A stretch of DNA of 64,000 nt from Mastigamoeba balamuthi (Eukaryota; Evosea; Mastigamoebida; Mastigamoebidae). The stretch lies in NCBI GenBank assembly GCA_902651635.1, contig CACRSC010000004.1, positions 175,306 through 239,305 on the forward strand. Direction: 5' to 3'. The translations under genes and the position numbers were made by a program. The notes under the pieces are model-generated. The model was not told where the DNA came from. It searched no databases and saw only the letters and a list, made by a program, of their open reading frames with translations. Below are positions 1 to 11,746 of the stretch, one piece after another (positions within the stretch are counted from its first letter, which is position 1; each line of letters begins with the position of its first letter).

Positions 1-984
1 GTCCCGCAGCGCCTCGGGCGCCGTCCACCTCTTGGGCACCACGCCCGTCTTTCGCAGCAGAATGCCGTCCTGCAGCTTGCCAGACAGCCCGAAATCTGTT
101 TCCAGATCTCCCACGTCAGCAGGGGGGGCCATGTTTCTTGAAACAGGGAAATGCCGGCAATTGAATGGGTGGGGAAAAGGCACCGCATATCTTGAGAATG
201 GAGGGCGGGCTGTCTTCGTGCGAGAACCCCGCCTCCTCGGCAGCGCTCGCGGGGCCGAAGCACAGCACGTTCCTCGCGGAGAGGTCCCTGTGCACGACGC
301 CGCGGGCCGCGAGATACTGCATGCCGCTCGCAACGTCGCCCGCCATCCGCAGCGCCTCGGACGCCGGCAGCGGCGTCCTGCGCGACCTCAGGTACGACAG
401 CAGGCTGCCCCCGGGCGCGTACTCCGTCACCACGTGCAGCGCCCCCGCCGCGCTGCATTTGATTTCGTCCAATCGATCGGACACCGCCCGCAAAATTTGT
501 GTATTTAAGATCAAGTGATAAGAAATCAATTGAACTCGCGTCTCCCGAGTTGGCACCTGCGGAAAACCCCGAAGACCGCGGCGACGTTCGGGTGCCGCAG
601 CGACGCGCCGAGCGCGGCCTCGGCCGCGAGCTGCGCGTCCTCCTCGTGCGGCGCGGCCCTCCCCGCACCGCCGCCGCCGCCGCCCCTGGGGAAGAGCTTC
701 TTGACGGCGACGGCGGCGCGGTGCCACGTGCCCCTGTAGACGGCGCCGAACGACCCGCGCCCGAGCTCCTCGCGCAGGACGACGCCGTCGAGCGCAGCGG
801 GCACCGACGTCGCGGCCCGGCGCAGCGCGCGGCGCGGGCCGAGGCGGACGCCCAGCGAGTCCCAGTCGGCGTCGGTGAGCAGCGCGAGCGAGGCCGGCGC
901 GAGCTCGGCGGCGGCGAGGACGGCGGCGTACTTGGCGTCGACCGAGACGCTCTCGAGCCACGCCCCCCAGGACTCCTCGTCCAT
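1..984 (-). CDS. SAM domain-protein kinase of the TKL/tyrosine-kinase-like group (C-terminus beyond window edge)
   Basis: Exons read 984-557, 452-184 and 95-1; the gene continues past the left edge. The N-terminus (about residues 3-60, start MDEESWGAWL) looks like a SAM domain, a small oligomerisation module. The kinase domain follows: glycine loop GRGSFGAVYRG, lysine in VAVKKLF, catalytic loop HRDLSARNVL, KICDFGLS and the activation-segment end PKRWTAPEAL. The RN in the catalytic loop and the RWTAPE motif are typical of tyrosine and TKL kinases. The DFG motif is created by splicing across the 96-183 intron (phase 1), and the 453-556 intron is phase 2; both fits restore the kinase consensus. 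The kinase should phosphorylate Ser/Thr or Tyr in the cytosol; its substrate is unknown. A glycine-rich insert sits between the VAVKK lysine and helix C. The fold is sure; the exact specificity is not. Confidence 0.88.
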
Positions 985-1564
985 CCGCGTCGTCGCCGCG
1001 AGGGTCTCCGTGCGTGGCGTTGGGGGGGGAGGTGGTGGTGGAAGAGTGCAGAATGGGGGAATGAATGCAAGTGGGAGATTGATGGTGTCACGGGATCTAA
1101 AACGGCGAGGCAGATTTGCCGTATCTCCGACAGAAGCGAGGGGTGGGTGGGTGGGGGAGAGGCGGCGGCGGGGCAAGAGGGGGGAAGAAAAAGCGACCCA
1201 GACAATGAATGGCATCAGTAAAGGGTATGATATACGTCAGGACTCAGACTTGGTGTGTCAGAATAAAGTTGAATCACTTGCCATGTTCTCGTCTTGCTTT
1301 GTTCAGCTCCTAGTTTTCGGACCGTAGGAAAAACCTCTGTGCCCTCCGCCAGCCGGCGCTGCTTATGGGAGCCCAGGGGCCCGCCGCGCGGTCGGCAGAG
1401 ACTGTCTCCCGCGGGCTCGTGCGGGAGGACTGCGCGAGCGTTGGGATTCCCACACGGCCGTACAATGACGGACCCCTGCGTCACCGCGGGATATTTTCCC
1501 GCGGGGTTGAAAAAATCTGCAGTAGCAGCTTCTTCTCCTCTCTTCCGGCTTCCTGCGGTTTCCA
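985..1564. promoter_or_regulatory. Divergent promoter region between kinase and Rab7 genes
   Basis: About 580 bases separate two divergent start codons. A purine-rich (G/A) stretch lies at about 1140-1195 and a G-run at 1021-1035. No clear TATA box and no convincing coding region are seen. Confidence 0.4.
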
Positions 1565-2670
1565 ATGGGCGAGCACGTCCTCCTCAAGGTCGTCATCCTC
1601 GGCGACAGCGGGTGCCCCCCCGTCATCCCCCCGGGTGCCCTCCCAGTGCTCCGGGCGCTGACTGGCCCCGTCTCCCCTTGGGCTGCAGTGTGGGCAAGAC
1701 GAGCCTGATGAACCAGTACGTCAACAAGGAGTTCAGTGCGCACTACCGCGCCACCATCGGCGCCGACTTCCTCACGCGCCCCATCGAGATCGACGGCTAC
1801 AACGTCACCCTGCAGATATGGGACACCGCAGGTCCCGCGCACCCCGCGCGCACACCACACGCGCGCGCCCCCCTCGAGTCTCTCGTGTCTGCGTCGCGTT
1901 GCAATTTCGGTGGACAATCGCTCGAAATCGGCGTGCCCCTTGGTCCGATGCGGAAGCGGGAGGAGCAGTTGCCCGAGTGCCACGCTTCACTGGATGTGAC
2001 TGGGGGAAAACCCGAGTGTTTGTTGCGCTGCACGCGTTTTGCGGAATCGCCGAAAACAGCGGAGCTGAAGCGCGGTTGCCTCTGCGCGCCTGCAGGCCAG
2101 GAGAGGTTCCAGAGCCTCGCGATGGCGTTCTACCGCGGGGCCGACTGCTGCGTCCTCGTCTACGACCTCAACGTCCCGCGCAGCTTCGAGAACCTCGAGA
2201 ACTGGCGCGCCGAGTTTGCGGAGAAGGCCAAGGTCTCCACCGACCCCGACCACCGCTTCCCCTTTGTCGTCATCGGCAACAAGCTCGACCTCAACCAGCG
2301 CGCTGTGCGTGTGGGGCCCCGGCAGACCCGGGGGGCCGCCTGTCCTGACCCGTCGTCGCTTCTGCGTTCTGCGCAGGTCTCGGAGGAGCGGGTGCGGGAG
2401 TACTGCGCCGCCCAGGGAGGGATCCCGCACTTTGAGACGAGCGCCAAGGAGGCCACCAACGTGGACAGGGCGTTCCAGGAGGTTGCGCTTTGCGCTCTGC
2501 GCCAGGGCTATGAGCAGCAGCACAGCGAGTCATACGTGTGCGTCCACCACCACCCCCCATCCGGCCAGCGTGTGTGGCAGTGCTGACTTGGCGTCCGTCA
2601 CAGGCTGCCGCTCGAGCAGAGCGTGAAGGCGAACTCTGGTGCTCGTATTGACGATAGCTGTCAGTGCTAG
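1565..2670 (+). CDS. rab7: Rab7-type small GTPase
   Basis: Exons 1565-1611, 1689-1831, 2096-2304, 2377-2537 and 2604-2670 give 208 residues, the usual Rab7 length. The GTPase acts on late endosomes and lysosomes and drives fusion and transport. Visible motifs: P-loop GDSGVGKTS, switch I around YRATIGADF, switch II [20 protein letters not shown] (typical of Rab7), NKLD and ETSAKEA for guanine binding, and a C-terminal CQC prenylation signal. Each intron starts with GT and ends with AG. The 2538 donor (GTGCGT) joined to 2604 is the junction that restores the expected Rab7 tail. CCZ1, half of the Rab7 exchange factor, is encoded at 58.1-60.4 kb of the same window. Confidence 0.96.
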
Positions 2671-3428
2671 CCAGCCAGCAACATGGCATTTGTTACTTTA
2701 CCATCCCTCTGCGCAGCGCTGCTGTTGGCTCTATCTAGGCTGCTTGTGCTCCGTTGGCCAGCGAGTCACTCTTGCCATTTGGCAACGGGCAAGGACCGGA
2801 CACTCCTCGCTCTGTGGTTCCGGGGAGCAGATGCACCCAGTGGCACCCAAATCCCGCCGATCATTGGCTGGTGACGGGGCCTTGGGCTGGTGGACGACCC
2901 CTGATTGAGGCCCTGTATCCCCCCAGGTGTCTGTTGGTCTCTCTGCAGCTCAACAATGTATGCGCGACGAATGGCCGTGTGTTCGCCCGGGATGGGGGGA
3001 TGGGGAGAGGGGGAGAGAGAAAGGCAGGCAGGCAGGAGGTGGAAGAAGTCGCCCTACAGCCAGCGGGGCCAGAAAACTGTTCGGGAAAATGATAGAACGG
3101 GGAGAGAAGATAGTTGGAGCGCTGAGGAAGCGACCGGGCTGGTCGGCCTGGCAGAGGCCGACGGGCGAGCGAAACAACACGTGTTAGCGGAGTTGGACGG
3201 GGCCTCGGACGCGCCGAGGGGGCCAGGACGGAGGGGCCCCGGCTGGTGGGGCTGCCAAGATGATGTCACGAGTTGCGTCAGCGTGACATCAACAGGGGCG
3301 CGCGGCACCGTATTTTTCGGGTCTGGATGGGGACGAATGACATCAACAAGAGGGCCCTCCCTTCTCTTTCTTTTTTTCTTTCAGTGTGTCCCTCGGTTAC
3401 TCATCTACCAGAGCACCTCACCAGCACA
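2671..3428. other. Non-coding stretch between Rab7 and EF-1alpha with a likely leader-intron acceptor
   Basis: No coding sequence is supported. A strong polypyrimidine tract (about 3353-3382) ending in CAG lies about 45 bases before the EF-1alpha start. It looks like the 3' splice site of an intron in the 5' leader, a common arrangement in EF-1alpha genes. The matching donor was not identified. Confidence 0.45.
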
Positions 3429-5188
<1,760 letters not shown>

Positions 5189-5766
5189 AGCGCCTCTTCT
5201 CCCTGCCTCTGAGAACCCTCGCTAGAGAGCGTGGACTTGGCCCTACGGCCCTCTGTGAACACCAACGCCACCCTCGCTTTCCCGTAGCCGGGCACACGAT
5301 TTTCCGAAGCACATCCTCTGGTGTGGGCTCCTACTTTACCGTTGGGGGGCTGTGTGTCTTCTGCTGTCTGAGAATACCATACATACATCTCCCCCGTGGT
5401 ACGTGGCCTCAAACAGTGCTGTCACAGCCCCGCAAGCTTCATTGCTATTCGAACGCCGCCGCCACACAGCGGCAACAAGTATGCGTAGGCAGTCAGGTCT
5501 TGTAATTCACTTCTCTCCTCCGGGCGAATGTCGGGAGGGAAGGAAGCCAGTCATTCCCGCAGACCCACACTCGTACGGCCTTGCCGTGTCGCTCTTCCAC
5601 AAACCTGTGTGCATCGGCCGAGGCAAACGCCAAGGCCCCCCGCCAACAGACGTGCGAGCTTTATTTGTTTGCAACGACGGTGGTTGTGGTTGGTGTGGCA
5701 GAAACAAGGTCCCCCCACACAACATGTCCTGTCCGCATGTCCGCATGTCCGCATGTCCGAGTGTTC
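5189..5766. other. Convergent 3' flanks of EF-1alpha and the folate enzyme
   Basis: About 580 bases between two stop codons. The repeated octamer GTCCGCAT occurs three times in tandem at about 5728-5757. No gene was found. Confidence 0.4.
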
Positions 5767-6772
5767 TCATACACCGACGGGCTCATCCCAGCACTTGGCC
5801 GGGTCCCTGGCCTTCATCGCGCACTCGAACGAGAGCACCGTGTTGTGCAGCAGGTACGCGATCGTCATCGGCCCCACGCCCCCCGTCGGCGGCGTGACGA
5901 GCCTCGCCCGCCGCGCGACGCCCTCGAGCTCGCAGTCGCCCCTGATTTTCCCGTCGGCCCCGCGGCTGAACCCCGCGTCGATGACGACAGCGCCCTCGCG
6001 GACCATATCGCCCGTGACGATCCCCGCGCGCCCCACAGCCGTCACGATGACGTCAGCGAGGCGCGTGTGCAGCGCCAGGTCGCGCGTGGCGCTGTGGCAC
6101 GTCGTGACCGTGGCGCCGCGGTTGAGCAGCAGCTGGCCGAGCGGGCGCCCGACGACGGGCGTCCTGTTGACGACGACGACGTGGGCGCCACGCAGCGGCA
6201 CCTCGTACTCGTCCAGCAGCCGCATGATGCCCGCCGGCGTGCACGCCACAAAGCCGTCCTCGCGGTCGTTGAGCAGCAGCCCCGAGTTCAGGCACGTCAG
6301 CCCGTCCACGTCCTTGGCCGGCGAGATCGCCTGCGCGCGACAATGATTTTTTGGAATTTAGATCTAATTCTGGATTGAATTCAACCCAATTCGTCCAATT
6401 GCGGGGGAGGGTGGAAATTGAGACCTCGACGACGGCGAACTGGTCGATGTGCGCGGGCAGCGGCATCTGGATGAGGATGCCGTCGACCGCGGGGTCGGCG
6501 TTGAGGCCGCGGACGAGGGCGACGAGCGCGTCCTGCGTCGTGCTCTCGGGCAGGTCGACCGACTTGGCCTCGATGCCCACGAGCGCCGCCGCCTTGTGCT
6601 TCTGCCGCACGTACGCGCGCGACCCGGCGTCCTCGCCGACGAGCACCGTCGCGAGCACCGGCCGCCGCGGGTACTCTGCGCAGAGCTTGTCGACGCGCGC
6701 GCGCAGCTCCGCCTTGATGCGGTCGGCGACCGCGGTGCCGTTGATGATCTTGGCGCTGTCGACAGCAGACAT
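5767..6772 (-). CDS. folD: Bifunctional methylenetetrahydrofolate dehydrogenase / methenyl-THF cyclohydrolase
   Basis: Exons 6772-6425 and 6330-5767 give 303 residues, the size of bacterial-type FolD and of the DC domain of eukaryotic C1-THF synthase. It interconverts 5,10-methylene-, methenyl- and 10-formyl-THF using NAD(P)+. Visible motifs: YVRQKHKAA with the catalytic tyrosine and lysine, ILIQMPLPAHID, the split KDVDGLTCLNSG, the Rossmann segment VVVNRTPVVGRPLGQLL, and the signature PPTGGVGPMTIAYLL. The single intron (6331-6424) is GT-AG in phase 0. No formyl-THF synthetase domain is attached, so this is the stand-alone two-activity form. No clear targeting peptide is seen. Confidence 0.94.
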
Positions 6773-7318
6773 GGTGTCGTGGTGTTCGCTGTGGGTCCCA
6801 CGAGTGAGGTGGCGTCGGGGGGGAGGCGCCGATGACAAGCAGGCTCTGGGCGATCTCTTGCGAGAGTCGACAGAGAGAGGAGGGACTGCTGTGAGGCTTG
6901 TGATAAAAATGGTGCAACTCAACCGACAGACCCACTCACGTACACACGAGGCGAGAATGTCCCCGGAATAGCACGGTCTAAATTGATCGCGTTGTAACGC
7001 GTAACACGTGGCGCATCTGCGATATCCTCGTATCTCATAGCCGACTGAACCATTACCCTCATTGCCGGCTCCACCAGCTCCGAAATTCTGGTCCGGTGTT
7101 CGTTTGCTGGCGCTGTGATCTGCTGCTGCTGTGGGTTTGTGATTCTTGTATGCAATCTCTTGTTTGCCACGGAGCCACACACACACGGGTTCTGTGCCAT
7201 CCGTAGGTGTGCATTCCTCGCCAAGCATAACTGAGACTACACCACTTGTTGTTGCCAGCAACAGGATGCAGTCCTGCAGACCAGCTTGCACCAAAAACAA
7301 CAGCTTTTATTTGACCAC
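6773..7318. other. Spacer between folD and RINT1-like genes
   Basis: About 545 bases upstream of the folate gene. No supported coding sequence. Confidence 0.35.
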
Positions 7319-9343
7319 TCAGCTGGCCGGCTGCTCGGCGCGCACAAACGAGCGCAGCACGCGTATCTCGTTGTCCGACAGCGCCGTCGTCACGCGCAGC
7401 GACGAGGGGTCGCGCATGAGCCTCGCCGCCTCGGTCACCTTGCGCATCACCGACGGCGCCCTGGGCTCGTAGGCCCTCACGAGCTCCTCCGCCAGCACCA
7501 CGTCGCGCTCAAACTGCCTCGCCGCGTCGCTGCTGACGCGCCTCTGCTCCCGCACGAGCTCCTCCATCAGCACCCTCGCCACCCCCGCGCACACCTTGCG
7601 CGCGAGCTTGGCCGCGAGCGGCGCCCTCAGCTCGGCCCTGGCGAGCCTCAGGTGCGCGGCGAGCGCCTCGAGCGCGCGGGCGGCGGCCGGGGAGGCGTCG
7701 AGCTCCGAGTCGGCGCAGTCGACGTGCGGGGCCTCCCACACGCCGCTCGTGAACAGCGGGGCGAGGCACGCGGCGAAGGTGCCCGTGGCGACGCTGGTCG
7801 CGCGGGCCACGAGGTCCTTGCGCATCGACGCCAGCGACCGCAGAGTGGTGTCGAGCGCGGCCGAGGCGCGCGGGTCGTACGCGGGCTCGGACGGCGTGCA
7901 GAGCCGCTGCTGCCACGCCTCGACGCAGGCCTCGACGTGGGCGCAGGCGTTGCAGAGCGCGTACGTGCGGCGCTGGTCCGCGAGCTCGCAGCCGCCGGTC
8001 CGCGCGAGCGCCGCCTCGTGCGCGTAGCGCTGCAGCAGCGGCGCGACGACGACGCTGACGAACTGCAGCCGCAGCTCGGGCGTCGGCAGCAGCGCGCACC
8101 GCTGGAACAGCACCTCGCTGAGCTCCGCCACGCGCACAGCCGACGCCGGCGCCTTCTGCTCCACGCCTGCCGCGCAGAGGCGTCAGGGAGGGGTGGTCGA
8201 CGAGGGCCAGGGGGGCGTGGCGCAACTGTCCTGGGACCAGCAGTCCTCGGTGCCGACGGCCGAGTCGAAGGCAGAGGCGGCGGCGGAGACCTCAGCGGAC
8301 ATCCACTGCTCGAGCCTCGCGGGCGCCCCGGGCATCGCGCAGAAGACGCGCTCGACGACGCAGGGGCACCCGGGGGCCACGCCGCGCATCGTCTCGTCAA
8401 ACGCCAGCGCCTCCGCGGCGACCTTGAGCAGCAGCGCGCCCTGCGAGCCCTGCGAGCCGCCCGCGTCCCCCCGCGAGGCCGCGGCAGCAGCAGCGCGTTC
8501 GACGTCTTCCGCGAGCCGCTTGGACACCTCCTCGACGAGCGCCGCGGCCAGCGTGGTGGCAGCCAGGCGCCTGGGGCCCAGCGCGGGCTGCACGTGGCGC
8601 GAGAGGAACGCGCGCGAGTCCGAGACCGTCTTGGAGACGAAGCCCAGCGCCCACTCGGGCCGCGTGCGGTCCGCCGTCGGACGCGCGCCCGCAAAGTGGT
8701 AGCGGAACCGCCGCACGACCGGCGCCACGACGCCCTCGGCGAACGCCCGCAGGTCGCGCGCGTCCCACTCGCACGCGGCGCCGCCCGGCGGCCGCCCCGC
8801 GACGTCGGCCAGCGCGCGGCAGTCGCCCAGCGCCGCCAGGAGATTCGCGGAAACGGAATCTGTGACGTGGCCGCCGCGCAGATCTTTCGGCCACCCGGCG
8901 GCCCCGAGCGCCCGCAGCGCCGCGGCCTCTGCGGCGGGCAGCATCGCCCGCGCGGCCCCGCGCAGCCGCTCGGCGGCCTCGGCCCCGACAGCGCCGCCGC
9001 CCGCGAGCGCCGCGCACGCGTCGGCGACGTCCCGCGCGCCCGCGCCGGCGCTGAGCGCGCGGGCGGCCAGGCGGGCGACGACGAGGTCCTCCCGGAGGGC
9101 CTGGAGGGCGGCCAGGCGGCCCAGGACCTCGGCCGCGGCGGAGGCGAGGGCGGGGGAGGCGGGAGGGGGCGCGGAGGCGAGGGCGGCGGCGCGGGAGGCG
9201 AGGGAGGCGGGGGAGGAGGGGAGGCGGGCGCTGAGGGCGGCGGTGGCGGCGCGGGCGTCGGCAGAGAGCTTCTCGAGGGCCGCGAGGCGCGACTGGGCCG
9301 AGGAGACGAGCTCCGTGGCGGACAGACTCGCGCCGAGCTCCAT
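7319..9343 (-). CDS. RINT1/TIP20-family vesicle tethering protein
   Basis: Exons 9343-8227 and 8166-7319 code for 654 residues. RINT1/Tip20 proteins join ZW10/Dsl1 and NAG in a tether for Golgi-to-ER vesicles. The best evidence is the central block RRFRYHFAGARPTADRTRPE followed by W, matching the HF..pT...PEW signature of the family, preceded by a helical N-terminus and followed by a long all-helical region. The intron (8167-8226) is GT-AG in phase 1 and joins SQDS to VEQKAP. The protein is rich in alanine and arginine, as expected from base composition, and somewhat shorter than animal RINT1. Another CATCHR-family tether subunit is the main alternative. Confidence 0.68.
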
Positions 9344-9604
9344 TGGCGTGGCTTGTGGCGTGCGCTCTGCGGGGGTCAGTCGCGCGGAGAAGATAAGGTC
9401 GTCGCCACGCGTATAAGAGATTTACCGAAATATCTTGGAGAATCCCGCAGCGGCCCCTGTGTTGGACAGCCGCTGCCACCACTGTGATCCAGAAAACCAC
9501 GAGAGGCTGAGCGAGGAGACCGCAGGGACGAGGGGTTGCAACTTTGTGTGTTGATGACAGGTTGCTATGAGATAGATAAACATTAACGGTTGGTGGTCAA
9601 CCAC

Positions 9605-9680
9605 CGTGGCCGAGAGGTTGTCTTACCACCAGGAACTCGAGAAATTCCACTCGCGTGGGTTCGAGCCCCGGCGGAGCTGA
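9605..9680 (+). repeat. Decayed class II (Leu/Ser-like) tRNA-derived segment
   Basis: The segment has a D-arm-like GTGGCCGAGAGGTT and, about 45 bases on, a T-arm-like GTGGGTTCGAGCCC. The putative acceptor strands pair imperfectly (about 5 of 7), the T stem has a mismatch, and no proper anticodon stem can be drawn. This fits a tRNA pseudogene or the head of a tRNA-derived SINE. Confidence 0.4.
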
Positions 9681-10317
9681 TGAATTGCGCTCGCTATATG
9701 GTCAATTGACCCCAAGCACTCGCTGCTGCGGCCCTGTGCGCCTGTCTTGACAGGTGACGCGTTCGAAAGCACTGCGCACCAGCCTGTGACCTGGCTTGGC
9801 TGTGCGGCGGGCAGTTCCAACACTGCCTACCGCAGAGCGGCGAGCGTCGTCCCACATCAAGCACAAGCACCCACCCTCCACCACGGTTGGCTGCCACCAC
9901 TTTTTCTTTCTCACCACCATCCATACTCCTCCCCAGGTGGATGTCCAAGTAACAGTTTATGATGAATTTGATAGAGGCACCACAATCTCACGTGGCAGCC
10001 CTCTCGTCCCATAGGTCTCTCCGCTCGCCCGCTCGTGGCATTCCACGGGGGTCTCCCGTGGCAGACTGCCTGGTGCCCCGGTGCAGCCACCAAATATCTC
10101 TGTTACGTGGCAGCGTATCTTCCATCACTAGGATATCAACGCGTCTGTCTAGCCACCGCCACGCGGGCCCCGCAGAGGAAAGATGTCAAGCCGTGTCCTC
10201 GCTGTGCTACAGGGATCACACCGAAAATGTAGATACGCTCCCACAAAAGCCGGATCAAGGATTCGCGTTCCCTCAGAGCAATTGAACTCGTGTGCTTCAG
10301 GAAAAACCCTGGGAATA

Positions 10318-10400
10318 GCTGGCAGCCTATCGGTATGCGGCTAAGGAGTCGGGTTGCTGCTGAGGCGTGGGTTCGAACCCAGCGTCGGGCAGGAAAATGT
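10318..10400 (+). repeat. Second tRNA-like relic
   Basis: GAGGCGTGGGTTCGAACCCA matches the variable-arm/T-arm part of eukaryotic tRNA-Leu, but the 5' half and the acceptor stem cannot be folded. It is probably a tRNA pseudogene or SINE fragment, in the same spacer as the first relic. Confidence 0.35.
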
Positions 10401-10752
10401 GCTCCCGAAGTCGATCGACCTCGGAAGCCCTCAAAGTCTGTCGACTCTGAGACAAGCAGAGCACGCTGCCCCTGTGGGGTACTCCACAGGGCATCGTGTT
10501 AGCACCGGATGGCCGCTTACACCATTTTTTTCCGACCACGGCAGTCCTCTTGTATGTATCTTCATTAATCAAAAAAAGTAAAGATATTGTTTCGAAACAA
10601 TCGAGATATTCCTTTGATCGGGTCTCCTGCCTGATTCCTCTGTGGTTGTCTGATTCACCCGGGATGACTGAGAAAAACCCAGAAATATGTAGATACTTTA
10701 TCTTGTTTCGGCACCTGACTTGAGAAAATCGTGAACAACAGGCAACATACCC

Positions 10753-11543
10753 ATGAGCAGAGTGATCGGGGTCACCGGGGGCATCTGCTGCGGCAAGAGC
10801 ACCATCTGCGCCGGCCTCCGCTCGGCGGGCGCCGCCATCATAGACTCGGACTCGCTGGGCCACCTCTGCTACGCGCGCGGGTCCGCCGCCTGCGCCGCCA
10901 TCGCCGACGCGTTCGGCGCCCAGCGCGTGCTGAGACCCGACGGCGAGATCGACCGCGCAGCGCTCGGCAAGATCGTGTTCAGCGACCCGGCCGCCATGCA
11001 GAAGCTCAAGTCCATCACGTGGCCCGCGATCGAGGGCATGGTCCTCGAGCGCGTCGACAAGATCCGGTACCCCACCTGGAACTAAATCGGGCTGGATCGA
11101 GCTTATTCAGTTTGCGCAATTGCTTTTATTTGCTCACTGGCCACCTTTACATTTCCGCAATGCAAAATACGACAGCAAGGACGACGAAGCCGCGGGCACC
11201 AAGAGGATTGTGTTCATCGAGGCGGCGCTGCTGGTGGACGCGGGGTGGCACGAGCGGGACTACATGGACGCCGTGTGGGTTGCGTACACGCCGAGGGCAG
11301 AGGCCAAGGCCCGCCTCATGCAGCGCAACTCGCTGAGCAGCGAGGACGCCGAGAAAAGGCTCCTTGCGCAGTGCCCTGCCGAGGACCTGGTAAAAATTGC
11401 AGACCGCGTGTTCAACACTGACAGGCGCGTAACCCACTACTCTCTTACATTGCCCACCCCTTAACGTCATTCATTGCAGGCCAGTGGAGGTGGTGCGGAA
11501 AGAGGTCTTGGCAGCGTATGCAGAAGAGCTCAAGCTGCTGTGA
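10753..11543 (+). CDS. coaE: Dephospho-CoA kinase
   Basis: Exons 10753-11066, 11176-11424 and 11480-11543 give 208 residues, the length of a stand-alone CoaE. It phosphorylates the ribose 3'-OH of dephospho-CoA in the last step of CoA synthesis. Motifs: P-loop GVTGGICCGKST, IIDSDSLGHLCY, FIEAALLVDAGW, the LID region LMQRNSLSSEDAEKRLLAQ, and a C-terminal helix PVEVVRKEVLAAYAEELK. Intron 1 is GT-AG. Intron 2 (11425-11479) keeps the reading frame only if it begins with GC (AG|GCGCGT), because the GT three bases on leaves the wrong phase for the conserved tail. It is monofunctional, unlike animal CoA synthase, which fuses PPAT and DPCK. Confidence 0.92.
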
Positions 11544-11746
11544 TTGCACTGTGATCCCCCTCGCGCAGAGGCCAATACAACTCACAGATGTCTCCTGGAA
11601 CTGAGCACGAAGGACCAGAAGGGCCCTTGTATTTGCCGGTGTGTGATGGCGTGGTAAAATCAAGAAAGCGTTGGGCGGTGCCCAAGCGGTGATAGGGGGG
11701 CGTGCTGCTGATCTCCCCAGAGGAACGGACCGACCGTCCCCCGCGC

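Larger units (their letters stand above)
9344..10752. other. 1.4 kb non-coding stretch with tRNA-like relics
   Basis: GC content is lower than in the neighbouring genes and no open reading frame has coding character. It holds two tRNA-like segments, listed separately, and a purine/AT-rich stretch before the dephospho-CoA kinase start. Confidence 0.5.

Noticed and set aside
7286-9487. 733-codon open frame on + strand opposite the RINT1-like gene
   Set aside because: Only Arg/Gly/Ala-rich low complexity; the minus strand encodes a recognisable family block.
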